NCBI GenBank assembly: GCA_029211065.1
Contig: JARGFK010000039.1
Coordinates: forward strand, 1 to 37,523
Direction: 5' to 3'
Source of the DNA: Desulfobacterales bacterium
Lineage (GTDB): Bacteria > Desulfobacterota > Desulfobacteria > Desulfobacterales > JARGFK01
Length of the DNA stretch: 37,523 bases
Part shown: one piece after another, positions 10,789-18,603 of the stretch
Layout of the letters: every line of letters starts with the position of its first letter
Position numbering within the stretch: the stretch's first letter is position 1
Made by a program: the position numbers and the translations under genes
The notes under the pieces: generated by a model
Database searches by the model: none
Seen by the model: the letters and a program-made list of their open reading frames with translations, nothing else
Told to the model about the DNA's origin: nothing

Positions 10789-11387
10789 TCAGTATCTGGA
10801 AAAAGAACAAGCCGCTGTTTGCGGGCAACAAGTATGCCGGTATGTCCCAGGAAGCGCTCTATGGCATCGGCGGCATCCTGAAGCACTGCCGCGCCCTGTG
10901 CGCTTTTACCAATCCCACCACCAATTCCTACAAGCGATTGGTTCCCGGGTTTGAGGCGCCGGTGAATCTGGCCTATTCCGGCCGCAACCGTAGCGCTGCG
11001 GTCCGGCTGCCCATGTATTCCACCTCGCCCAAGGCAAAGCGGATCGAGTTCAGAACACCGGATCCTTCCTGCAACGGCTATATCGCATTTTCGGCTATAT
11101 TAATGGCGGTGCTGGATGGGATTGAAAATAAAATAGACCCGGGCGACTCTCTGGATAAGGACATCTACAATCTGCCGCCGGAGGAACTGGCACAGATCCC
11201 GTCTGCCCCCGGATCGCTGGAAGAGTCCCTAGCGGCCCTCAAAGATGACTGTGCATTTCTCAAAAAGGGGGATGTCTTTACCCAGGATGTGATCGATATG
11301 TGGATTGAATACAAAACTGAAAAAGAAATCAATGATGTCAAGCTTCGGCCGCATCCCCATGAATTTTTCCTCTATTACGATATATAA
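10787..11387 (+). pseudogene. glnA: Glutamine synthetase type I, C-terminal fragment
   Basis: From about 10791 the plus strand reads [17 protein letters not shown] and then [31 protein letters not shown] and [13 protein letters not shown]-like motifs. These are unmistakable for the C-terminal 200 residues of GS-I (E. coli GlnA is 469 residues). The conserved adenylylation-site region is present as [11 protein letters not shown]. Everything before the HxHxS segment is missing, including the N-terminal beta-grasp domain and the catalytic-site histidines near residue 270. No start codon precedes the homologous region; the first Met (10842) lies inside it. The frame ends normally at 11387, followed by a strong hairpin. 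The fragment abuts the truncated gltB-like gene head to head, so both seem to have been cut by the same event. Confidence 0.9.
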
Positions 11388-11407
11388 ATCACCTATCTGC
11401 CAATAGC

Positions 11408-11438
11408 AGGCAGCCCGTATCCAATATACGGGCTGCCT
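11408..11438 (+). terminator. Hairpin downstream of the glnA fragment
   Basis: A perfect 13-bp stem (AGGCAGCCCGTAT / ATACGGGCTGCCT) with a 5-nt loop begins 20 bases after the glnA stop. No T-tract follows, so it may be a processed 3' end or a weak terminator. Confidence 0.6.
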
Positions 11439-11952
11439 ATGACATTTGTGTGAAAAAATTCAAATTCCAACAAAGCAAATATACTCTGGGTAAACCAGGC
11501 CGGCCTCCATATGATCGTATATTTACCATTTGCATTAAATCCAAAAACACAGTAAATAATAATAATACTGATTACTGAAAGTGGTCATAACGCCCGTTGA
11601 GAAAATTTCCTTTGTTTTGTAGACAATCCAGTAGTTATAGCGATTGCCAAAAATACATTCCGATTCAGCCGCCGGATAATTCCGTTTCAATCGGCAAAAA
11701 CTCGCAAATAAAAGCGCGTAACAATTGAACCCGGCGAGGATATCAAGGCCATTTAAAGCGTATCAATTTTTGAATAAATTTAGACAAATGGATAATGTTC
11801 AATTGAACGCGCTCTAATTTGCTCAGACAGTTTGCCGACTAAAACAGAACCATCCGGCGGCTGGCGTAGCAGATATATGGAGATCATTCAACTGGAACAT
11901 ATTTGTGACAACAACTATAAATCCAGATGGCACATTTGACGGAGCCTTTATC
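11439..11952. other. Intergenic region with one small inverted-repeat element
   Basis: No gene is seen in these 514 bases. Apart from the element at 11713-11813 the region is AT-rich and has stops in all frames. It precedes the redox cluster and should contain that cluster's promoter, but no convincing -35/-10 pair was recognised. Confidence 0.5.
11713..11813. repeat. 101-bp element with terminal inverted repeats
   Basis: The left end AGCGCGTAACAATTGAAC (11713-11730) is matched by the right end GTTCAATTGAACGCGCT (11797-11813) as an inverted repeat with one small mismatch or indel. The right end also contains a perfect palindrome, GTTCAATTGAAC. The size and structure suit a small non-autonomous mobile element or a long RNA hairpin. 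Only one copy was seen. Confidence 0.5.
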
Positions 11953-12969
11953 TTGAAAAAGAGTTATCAGCCCACTCTCCTTGAAACCGGTCTGAGTCTG
12001 CTGGTGGTGGCCGCTCTCATCGGGATCGGTGCGGCTATTTATCGTACCCAATCTGATTTTAACCCGGCTGTCAGCGTCGGCCGGATGGCGCCTGGGAATA
12101 TTCTACTGCCAGTTGCAAGCGGCGGTACCCCCGCCGGGACAGGGTGGAGTGGGCTTTTACCGGCCATGGCGACACTTACGCCGCCGGAGGTTTTTGTGGC
12201 GGCCAATTTGTCCGATAAAATTAATGGAAAAGCGGATCTCTACCTGACGGCAGGGTTTCGTCAGCTCATGAGCCAGCGGTTTAAAATGGCCGGCGACGAA
12301 AATAACTGGCTGGAAATTTTTGTCTATGACATGGGCGGCTTGCAGAACGCGTTTTCAGTTTTCAGCCAGCAGCGCCGGGAAGATGCCGTTGCGGCTGGAT
12401 TCGGGCGATTTTCCTACCGAACGGAAAATGCCCTGTTCTTTTTACACGGCCCTTTTTATGTGGAAATCATCGGGTCCGGGGCAACGGAGTCGCTGTTAGA
12501 GCAGATGCGCATCTTTTCGCAGAATTTTATCCAAAGCACTCCGGTAAGCGCCGGGAAGCTGGAAGAGCTGGAACTGTTTCCGGCGGAAAACATGGAGCCC
12601 AACAGCCTGGTCCTGATTGCAGACGGCGGGTTCGGTTACGACCGCTTTAATCAAATTTTTACAGCCGGCTACAGTGACGGCGACCTCCGCATGACGGCCT
12701 TTCTTTCCCGGCGCAGCAGCCAGACGGAAGCGCAGCAGCTGGTCCAGGGGTATCACGATTTTTTAATCACATATGGCGGCAGGGTCGTAACAACAGCGCT
12801 GCCCCTAAAAGATATTCAGGTGGTGGATATCCTGGGAAATTATGAACTCTTTTTTGCCCGGGGGCACTATCTGGCGGGGGTGCATGAAGCTGCGGACAAA
12901 GAACAGGCCGAACAATTGGCGCTTTTATTGGACAAAAAGCTGAGGGAGGGGACCGGTGACCCCAAGTAA
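11953..12969 (+). CDS. DUF6599-type membrane-anchored protein
   Basis: I start this gene at a TTG (11953) preceded by GGAG eight bases upstream, giving 338 residues; a GTG at 11905 in frame is possible but lacks a Shine-Dalgarno. One hydrophobic helix near the N-terminus (LLETGLSLLVVAALIGIGAAIY) anchors or exports a mostly soluble domain. That domain has internal features such as FVAANLSDKINGKADLYL, EIFVYDMGGLQNAFSVFSQQRREDA and LGNYELFFARGHYLAGV. The pattern resembles DUF6599 proteins, of unknown function, often found beside DUF362 and ferredoxin-like genes. The 3' end overlaps the next gene by 14 bases, indicating translational coupling. No cofactor-binding motif is visible. The family assignment comes from memory of the pattern and is moderately sure. 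Confidence 0.75.
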   Translation: MKKSYQPTLLETGLSLLVVAALIGIGAAIYRTQSDFNPAVSVGRMAPGNILLPVASGGTPAGTGWSGLLPAMATLTPPEVFVAANLSDKINGKADLYLTAGFRQLMSQRFKMAGDENNWLEIFVYDMGGLQNAFSVFSQQRREDAVAAGFGRFSYRTENALFFLHGPFYVEIIGSGATESLLEQMRIFSQNFIQSTPVSAGKLEELELFPAENMEPNSLVLIADGGFGYDRFNQIFTAGYSDGDLRMTAFLSRRSSQTEAQQLVQGYHDFLITYGGRVVTTALPLKDIQVVDILGNYELFFARGHYLAGVHEAADKEQAEQLALLLDKKLREGTGDPK

Positions 12970-13954
12970 CGAACCAGACAAGCTGCTTGACCGGCGACGG
13001 TTTCTGATACGATCGGCCAAGGCAGGTGTGTCGGTAGCAGCAGCCTGTTCGGCCGGATATCTGTTTTATGACCGCGGCGGCGCTATCGAGCCGCAGGAAC
13101 CGGAACCGGTCCGGCTGCCGGACTTTGCCGTACCGACAATGAAAGGCCGGATGAGCGTTGCCCAGGGGCCGGACCGGGTGAAGTCCCTCCGGGCGGCATT
13201 AAACAACCTGGGGGGCATGGCCGCGTTTATCAAAAAAGGAGACCGGGTACTGCTCAAGGTGAATGCCGCCTTTGCTTCACCGCCGGCGCTGTCGGCCACA
13301 ACTCATCCGCAACTGATTAGCGAGACGGTGCGCCTGTGTTTTGCGGCCGGCGCGTCAACGGTTGCGGTAACGGACAACCCCATCAACGATCCCATGAGCT
13401 GCTTTCGTCTGACCGGCATTGAACAGGCCGTCCATGAAGCCGGGGCGGAGCTGTTCCTGCCCCGGGAACCGTATTTCAGGCCGACGACCCTCACCGGCGG
13501 CAAGCTCATTAAAGCCTGGCCGCTGCTGTATGAACCCTTTAAAGGGGTCACCAAGCTGATCGGGATGGCGCCGGTCAAGGATCACCACCGCAGCGGGGCA
13601 TCCCTGGGCATGAAGAACTGGTATGGTCTTCTGGGGGGGCGCCGTAATATTTTTCATCAGGATATTCACACCATTATCCAGGAGCTGGCGCTGATGGTCA
13701 GCCCGACCCTGGTGATTCTGGACGGCACCATCAGCATGATGACCAACGGCCCCACGGGCGGGTCCCTTTCGGATCTCAGGCGGACGGACACCATGATTGT
13801 CAGCACCGACCAGGTGGCCGCCGATGCGTTTGCAGCCAAACTGCTCAACAAGACCGCCGCCGACCTGCCGTTTATTGCCAGGGCTGCGGCAGCGGGGGCG
13901 GGAACGGTCGATTATGAGAGTCTGAGGCCGGTAATAATTCAGGCTGAAGGCTGA
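12956..13954 (+). CDS. DUF362 domain protein with Tat signal
   Basis: This 332-residue protein starts at a GTG overlapping the previous gene, with GGGAGGGG upstream. Residues 12-17 (DRRRFL), followed by a hydrophobic stretch ending near residue 38, form a twin-arginine signal, so it is predicted to be exported folded. The rest matches DUF362: KGDRVLLKVNAAFA, VAVTDNPINDP, KDHHRSGASLGMKNWYGLLGG and VILDGTISMMTNGPTGG. DUF362 proteins are widespread in anaerobes, often as part of iron-sulphur proteins, but no enzymatic role is firmly established. This one has no ferredoxin CxxCxxC motif of its own; the following membrane protein could provide the clusters. The stop runs into the short tandem repeats at 13936-13980. 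Confidence 0.88.
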   Translation: MTPSNEPDKLLDRRRFLIRSAKAGVSVAAACSAGYLFYDRGGAIEPQEPEPVRLPDFAVPTMKGRMSVAQGPDRVKSLRAALNNLGGMAAFIKKGDRVLLKVNAAFASPPALSATTHPQLISETVRLCFAAGASTVAVTDNPINDPMSCFRLTGIEQAVHEAGAELFLPREPYFRPTTLTGGKLIKAWPLLYEPFKGVTKLIGMAPVKDHHRSGASLGMKNWYGLLGGRRNIFHQDIHTIIQELALMVSPTLVILDGTISMMTNGPTGGSLSDLRRTDTMIVSTDQVAADAFAAKLLNKTAADLPFIARAAAAGAGTVDYESLRPVIIQAEG

Positions 13955-13980
13955 AGGCAAAAGGCTAAAGGCTAAAGGCA
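13936..13980 (+). repeat. Short tandem repeat GGCTGAA / GGCTAAA
   Basis: Five to six imperfect 7-8 bp units (GGCTGAAGGCTGAAGGCAAAAGG and similar) begin within the last codons of the DUF362 gene. A related but more degenerate run lies at 16467-16505. Confidence 0.7.
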
Positions 13981-14049
13981 AACAAACAGGTTGAGGCTGA
14001 GGTTGAGAAAAGGCTAAATTATGAATTTTGAATGATAAATTTTAATTTT

Positions 14050-14232
14050 TCTCTCACAGAGTCCACAGCGGCACAAAGTTTTTAATCAGAATCTTTGAGA
14101 AGGGAAGATTTTGATTAACCGCCAACGCGTTGCGTTTATTCCATGCCGAAGGCTGATGGGTTTGCCTGATTTTTCCATCTCAAGAAATCGGGCAAAGATT
14201 AATTTCAACCATCTGTGTCCTCTGTGAGCTTT
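14050..14232. repeat. Intergenic inverted repeat with CTCTCACAGAG ends, copy A
   Basis: The left end CTCTCACAGAGTCCACAG (from about 14051) is mirrored by CATCTGTGTCCTCTGTGAGCT at the right (about 14212-14231). Inside lies TTGAGAAGG(G)AAGATTTTGAT. A related copy lies at 25683-25848. It is followed directly by the 137-bp MITE-like element. Confidence 0.6.
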
Positions 14233-14282
14233 AGCGATCCCGCTTCTGCGGGAGAGCGGGCGAGTGGTTTATTATTTAAATT

Positions 14283-14419
14283 TTGATGAACTCGTAAAAA
14301 GTACTCCAATTGTCATGCCGGACTTGATCCGGCATCCAGAACCGTCTGAAATTCTTGGATTCCCGCCTTCGCGGGAATGACGAAAGAGGCGCATTTTCGA
14401 CTTTTTACAAGATCATCAA
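14283..14419. mobile_element. MITE-like 137-bp element, copy A
   Basis: The ends TTGATGAACTCGTAAAAAGT and ACTTTTTACAAGATCATCAA form 20-bp terminal inverted repeats with 18 matches. Inside are two perfect hairpins: ATGCCGGA...TCCGGCAT and ATTCCCGC...GCGGGAAT. Copy B at 25870-26006 is the same at all 137 positions. There is no coding capacity, so a transposase elsewhere would have to move it. The copy is flanked by TT on both sides. Confidence 0.85.
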
Positions 14420-14452
14420 TTTTGGTGTTTGAAATTTGGGATTTAAAAGGAC

Positions 14453-16411
14453 ATGCGAATCGTAACCGCCAGACGCATCAGCCAGATTTTCTTTTTAGTC
14501 GTTTTTTTGTGGTTTTGCGAGGTGGCCACTCTCGGCGAGGCCCCGTGGCAGCTGCGCGGCTGGCCGGTCAACCTGTTTCTATATTTGGATCCCCTTGCCG
14601 GGTTGGGCATGCTCCTGACGACCCATACGCTGTATGCCGGTCTGTTGTGGGGGGTGGTTACCGTGGTCTTGACGATCCTGTTGGGGCGGTTTTTCTGCGG
14701 CTGGCTGTGCCCCTTTGGGACGATTCATCAGTTTGTCGGGTTTGTGGGGAAGGGTAAAAAAAAGATTGCTGCAAAAATCGATTTAAATCGCTACCATCGC
14801 GGCCAGAGCGTCAAATACGGATTGTTGATATTTATCCTGACGGCTGCCATGGCCGATCTGGCCCGCTATCTGGTAAGTCTGCCCCAGGGAGAACCCCGGA
14901 TTTTCTGGCTGATATTTCTCATTTCTCTTGCGGCTGTCGCCGTTTTCGCGGCTTTAAAAATGGACATCCGCCCCAAAAGAACGGTTCTGTTGCTGGTCAT
15001 CATTTTCGGGAGCTGGTTGTTTATCGGTTCGGCCCTGCGGGGGGACCGACTGCTGGCCGCTTCACTGCAGTCCGGTCTGCTGGACCCTATTTCGCTGCTC
15101 TATCGCTCGGTAAATCTGGTTTTGCTGCCGCTTCTGGACGGAACGGTTTTTACGCTTTCAGCCAGTACTCGCTATTATCAGGGGGCATGGCTGCTCGGGG
15201 TTATTTTTCTGGCGGCGGTGCTTTTGAATCTGAAAAAACCCCGCTTCTATTGTCGCTATGTCTGCCCGCTGGGCGCTCTTTTCGGCGTTCTGGGCCGGTT
15301 TGCCCTGTGGCGCATCGGAAAAAGTGAGAATTCCTGCGGCCGTAGCTGCCATGTGTGTGAAACAAACTGTGAAGGGGCCTGCGCGCCGTCGCAACAAATT
15401 CGGATCAGCGAGTGCGTCCTTTGCTGCAACTGCCTGACGGACTGCTTTAAACAGGAGATTGGGTTTCGCACGGCACCGTCCGCATCCGGTGAGATTCTCA
15501 CACCGGATGTGTCGCGGCGGGCTTTTCTGGTTTCGGCCCTGTCCGGCGCTGCCGCCATCCCCATGATTCGACTGAGCGGCCAGGTCGCCGGTCCCAACTG
15601 GACCGCGGAACTTGTCCGGCCGCCGGGAGCACTGGATGAACAGGCGTTTCTTGACCGGTGTATCAAGTGCGGCCAGTGCATGCGGCTCTGTCCCACCAAT
15701 GTGATTCATCCGGCCGCCCTTGAGGGCGGCCTGGAAGGATTGTGGACGCCGATATTGAATTTTCGGGTCGGTACCAGCGGCTGCCAGCTCAACTGCATTG
15801 CCTGCGGCCATATCTGTCCCACCGGCGCTATTCGACCGATCACGTTGGATGAACGACTGGGGCGGAACCGGTTTGCCGAAAAGGGACCCATTAAAATCGG
15901 AACGGCTTTTATTGACCGGGGGCGCTGTCTGCCCTGGGCCATGGACAGGCCCTGCATCGTTTGTCAGGAGAACTGTCCGGTCAGCCCCAAGGCGATCACC
16001 ACCCGGAACCATTTCAGCCCGGTCGAGGGTCTTGGGGATCTGGCGGTTCAGGCCGCTGATATGGGGCAGATAACGATTGCCGGCGGCCGCCTTGAACCGG
16101 GTCGATATACATCCGGGGATTTTTACTGCCGCATACGCGGCTGGCCGGAAGCACCGCCGCGCGCGATTATTGAAAATGCCGAATCCAGCCTGACGCTTTC
16201 TTCCCGGCAGCCCGGGTCGGCATTACCGCCGTCCGGCAGCCGGATTGAAGTCGTGGTCCGCCTGCAACAGCCGTACGTGAATCCTCGGCACTGCATCGGG
16301 TGCGGGATATGCGAGCATGAGTGCCCTGTCAGGGGGAAGCGGGCCATCCGGGTAACCGCCGACAATGAAACCCGGACAAAAGAACATGCCTTGACACTGT
16401 CGCCGGCATAA
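14453..16411 (+). CDS. NapH/NapG-like fused membrane 4Fe-4S protein
   Basis: This 652-residue protein joins two modules. The N-terminal module (about 1-345) is a NapH/NosR-like membrane protein with several transmembrane helices, the motifs CGWLCPFG and CRYVCPLGALFG at helix ends, and a cysteine-rich segment (CGRSCHVCETNCEGAC, CVLCCNCLTDC). The C-terminal module (about 355-640) is NapG/MauM-like with ferredoxin motifs CIKCGQCMRLCP, CIACGHICP, CIVCQENCP and CIGCGICEHECP. A Tat-like motif SRRAFLVSALSG sits at the junction, as expected if a once separate Tat-exported NapG-type protein became fused. It probably moves electrons between the quinone pool or a cytoplasmic donor and exported partners. 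The neighbouring DUF362 protein and aldo/keto reductase, both with Tat signals, are candidates. The start ATG follows AAAGGAC. Confidence 0.9.
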   Translation: MRIVTARRISQIFFLVVFLWFCEVATLGEAPWQLRGWPVNLFLYLDPLAGLGMLLTTHTLYAGLLWGVVTVVLTILLGRFFCGWLCPFGTIHQFVGFVGKGKKKIAAKIDLNRYHRGQSVKYGLLIFILTAAMADLARYLVSLPQGEPRIFWLIFLISLAAVAVFAALKMDIRPKRTVLLLVIIFGSWLFIGSALRGDRLLAASLQSGLLDPISLLYRSVNLVLLPLLDGTVFTLSASTRYYQGAWLLGVIFLAAVLLNLKKPRFYCRYVCPLGALFGVLGRFALWRIGKSENSCGRSCHVCETNCEGACAPSQQIRISECVLCCNCLTDCFKQEIGFRTAPSASGEILTPDVSRRAFLVSALSGAAAIPMIRLSGQVAGPNWTAELVRPPGALDEQAFLDRCIKCGQCMRLCPTNVIHPAALEGGLEGLWTPILNFRVGTSGCQLNCIACGHICPTGAIRPITLDERLGRNRFAEKGPIKIGTAFIDRGRCLPWAMDRPCIVCQENCPVSPKAITTRNHFSPVEGLGDLAVQAADMGQITIAGGRLEPGRYTSGDFYCRIRGWPEAPPRAIIENAESSLTLSSRQPGSALPPSGSRIEVVVRLQQPYVNPRHCIGCGICEHECPVRGKRAIRVTADNETRTKEHALTLSPA

Positions 16412-16700
16412 AAAAGCTTGATATCGGAAAAGGAGGACTTATTTTCTACAAGTTTAAAAATAAACGGTTCAAGGTTCAAGGTTTAGGGCTGAAGGCAAAG
16501 GGTACAAGGAAAAGTTCCAAATACCAAATCGCAAATATCAAACAATGACCAATAATCAATGACCAAAATTAAAAAAATCGATTTTGTTTGGAATTTGGAG
16601 CTTGAGCTTTGGGATTTGTTTGTAATTTGATGCTTGGGTTTTGAGATTTAAGCCTTCAGCCTATACATTTTAAACTCAAGAAACTTAAGGAATCCTGTAT
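16412..16700. repeat. Low-complexity intergenic repeat between the membrane Fe-S protein and the aldo/keto reductase
   Basis: After a strong Shine-Dalgarno-like AAAGGAGGACT (16429-16439) with no usable start codon behind it, the stretch contains GGTTCAAGG and GGGCTGAAGGC units. It then holds an imperfect inverted repeat of AAATACCAAATCGCAAAT-type units (about 16505-16560) against GGAATTTGGAGC...TTGAGATTT (about 16590-16650). No gene was seen. Confidence 0.6.
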
Positions 16701-17918
16701 ATGACGATTGCAGAAAAAAAGTGGACCCGCCGGAATTTTTTAAAAACAGCCGGTGCTGCCGGGGTTGGGTCGGTTCTGACATCCCTGGGAGAAAAGCCCG
16801 GGGCACTGGCGGCAGAAGACATGAAACAGTCTACCGTGCCCCAGCGTCCTTTTGGCAAAAGCGGGATAAACGTTTCCATCCTTTCCCTCGGCGGGATGTT
16901 TAACACCTCATCAAATCAGCTCTTGCTGAAACAGGCCGTTAATTGGGGGGTGACTTACTGGGACACGGCCGACTGCTATGGGTGGAGCGGAAGCGAAAAA
17001 GGAATCGGCAAATACTTCAGCCGCTTTCCGGAAGACCGGCAGAAAATCTTTCTGGTAACCAAGTCCGATGACCGCGACCCGGAGGGGATGTCCCGGCTGC
17101 TGGCGCGTTCCCTGGAGCGCATGAATACCGACTTTGTGGACCTCTACTTTATCCACGGCATTTCCGGCATCGATGAACTGAACAACCGGACCCGGGCCTG
17201 GGCGGAAAAGGCCAAGGCAGACGGAAAAATCCGACTGTTTGGTTTCAGCACCCACGGCAACATGGAAGAATGCCTGCTGGATGCGGCTAAACTGGGCTGG
17301 ATCGACGGCATCATGATGACCTACAATTACCGCCTGATGCATTCCCCGGAAATGAAGCGGGCTGTGGACAGCTGTATAAATGCCGGCATCGGTCTGACGG
17401 CCATGAAGACGCAAGGGGGCGGTTCGGTCTATACAAGTTCGGAAGCCGAGTTGAAACTGGCCGGCCGGTTTGTGCAAAAGGGATTTACCGACGCCCAGGC
17501 CAAGCTCATGGCGGTTTGGGAAAACCGGCAAATCTCCAGCATCTGTTCGCAAATGCCGAACCTGGCGCTTCTGTCGGCCAACACGGCCGCAGCGCTGAAC
17601 CGAACGTCACTTTCCGCCAGCGACCGGAAGTTCTTGCGGCAGCATGCGAATGCGACCGCTTCGGCCTATTGCACCGGGTGTTCAAAGATTTGCGAAACGG
17701 CTTTGGGGGGCCGGGCGCCTGTGGGCGATGTCATGCGCTACCTGATGTACAGCCGCAGCTATGGAGACCGGGATTACGCTGCCGGTCGGTTTAATGAAAT
17801 TCCACAGAAAACCCGGAAAAAAATGCCGGGCCTCGATTATTCTCTGGCAGAAGCACGCTGTCCCCGTAAAGTTCCCATTGGAAAGCTGATGAGGGAGGCG
17901 ACTGAAGAATTCGCCTGA
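16701..17918 (+). CDS. Tat-exported aldo/keto reductase
   Basis: The 405-residue protein begins with a twin-arginine signal (W8-T-R-R-N-F-L-K, then AGAAGVGSVL) and continues with a complete aldo/keto reductase barrel. The catalytic tetrad is recognisable: Asp and Tyr in WDTADCYGW, Lys in FLVTKSDD and His in YFIHGIS. After the barrel, a C-terminal region of about 90 residues holds YCTGCSKICE and a late ARCPRK cysteine, which could form a small metal or Fe-S site. Similar Tat-AKR-cysteine proteins occur in anaerobes, with unknown substrates. Most AKRs use NADPH, which is absent from the periplasm, so an exported form must bind its cofactor before export or use another donor. It lies downstream of the membrane Fe-S protein on the same strand. 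Confidence 0.88.
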   Translation: MTIAEKKWTRRNFLKTAGAAGVGSVLTSLGEKPGALAAEDMKQSTVPQRPFGKSGINVSILSLGGMFNTSSNQLLLKQAVNWGVTYWDTADCYGWSGSEKGIGKYFSRFPEDRQKIFLVTKSDDRDPEGMSRLLARSLERMNTDFVDLYFIHGISGIDELNNRTRAWAEKAKADGKIRLFGFSTHGNMEECLLDAAKLGWIDGIMMTYNYRLMHSPEMKRAVDSCINAGIGLTAMKTQGGGSVYTSSEAELKLAGRFVQKGFTDAQAKLMAVWENRQISSICSQMPNLALLSANTAAALNRTSLSASDRKFLRQHANATASAYCTGCSKICETALGGRAPVGDVMRYLMYSRSYGDRDYAAGRFNEIPQKTRKKMPGLDYSLAEARCPRKVPIGKLMREATEEFA

Positions 17919-17970
17919 ACATATGTGTCCGCCTTCTATAAAAAAAACTTAAATGGCGAGGAAAGAAGCG

Positions 17971-18492
17971 ATGAGTACCAAACTGGATTTTCGCGTGTTA
18001 AGTGATTTGAGTTATGGATTGTATATCGTTACCTCCAAGGATGAGGACCGTCTGAATGGCCAGATCATTAATACCGCCATCCAGGTGACGGCTGAACCGC
18101 CGCGGGTTGCGGTGATCATCAACAAAAAGAATCTAACCCATGAATTTATCCTGAAGAGCGGCGTATTCGCCGTATCGGTTCTGGATAAATCGGCGCCGTT
18201 AAAATTTTTCGGGCCCTTCGGGTTCCGCTCCGGTCGCGAAATCGACAAGCTGGACGGCATTCACTTTAAAAAGGGAATCACCGGATGTCCGCTCCTGATT
18301 GAACATTGTCTCTCGGTTATGGAGGCCAAAGTCTATGATAAAATTGATCTGGGGACCCATACGATTTTCGTGGGTGATGTTTTAACAACAGAAATGTTAA
18401 AGCAGGGAACCCCTCTTACGTATCATTTCTACCGGGAAGAATTGAAGGGAAAATCATCTAAAAATGCGCCGACTTTCGCTCCCGTGAAATAA
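17971..18492 (+). CDS. Flavin reductase domain protein (Hrb/FlRd-like)
   Basis: I start at the ATG at 17971 (MSTKLDFRVL), with GAGGAAAG just upstream, giving 173 residues; an ATG at 17953 is in frame but lacks a good site. The sequence matches the FMN-binding flavin reductase-like split-barrel found in high-molecular-weight rubredoxin (Hrb) and NADH:rubredoxin systems. Key segments are LSYGLYIVTSKDEDRLNGQIINTAIQVT, PPRVAVIINKKNLTHEFI and GVFAVSVLDKSAPLKFFGPFGFRSGREIDK. The rubredoxin domain fused to Hrb in other species is instead encoded separately 111 bp downstream. It likely passes electrons from NAD(P)H to that rubredoxin and on to the rubrerythrin, forming a peroxide-reducing chain in the cytoplasm. 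Confidence 0.9.
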   Translation: MSTKLDFRVLSDLSYGLYIVTSKDEDRLNGQIINTAIQVTAEPPRVAVIINKKNLTHEFILKSGVFAVSVLDKSAPLKFFGPFGFRSGREIDKLDGIHFKKGITGCPLLIEHCLSVMEAKVYDKIDLGTHTIFVGDVLTTEMLKQGTPLTYHFYREELKGKSSKNAPTFAPVK

Positions 18493-18603
18493 TAATTATT
18501 AACCTGAACCTCAGCCTCAACCTGTGATGCTTCTCAATTAAAACAGCCAGGTGGTGCGAAACGAGGATGAGTTAAATTGTCTTGATTGCAAATGGAGGTG
18601 ATT

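Noticed and set aside
13936-13980. CRISPR-like array
   Set aside because: The units are 7-8 bp and directly adjacent with no spacers; no cas genes are present.
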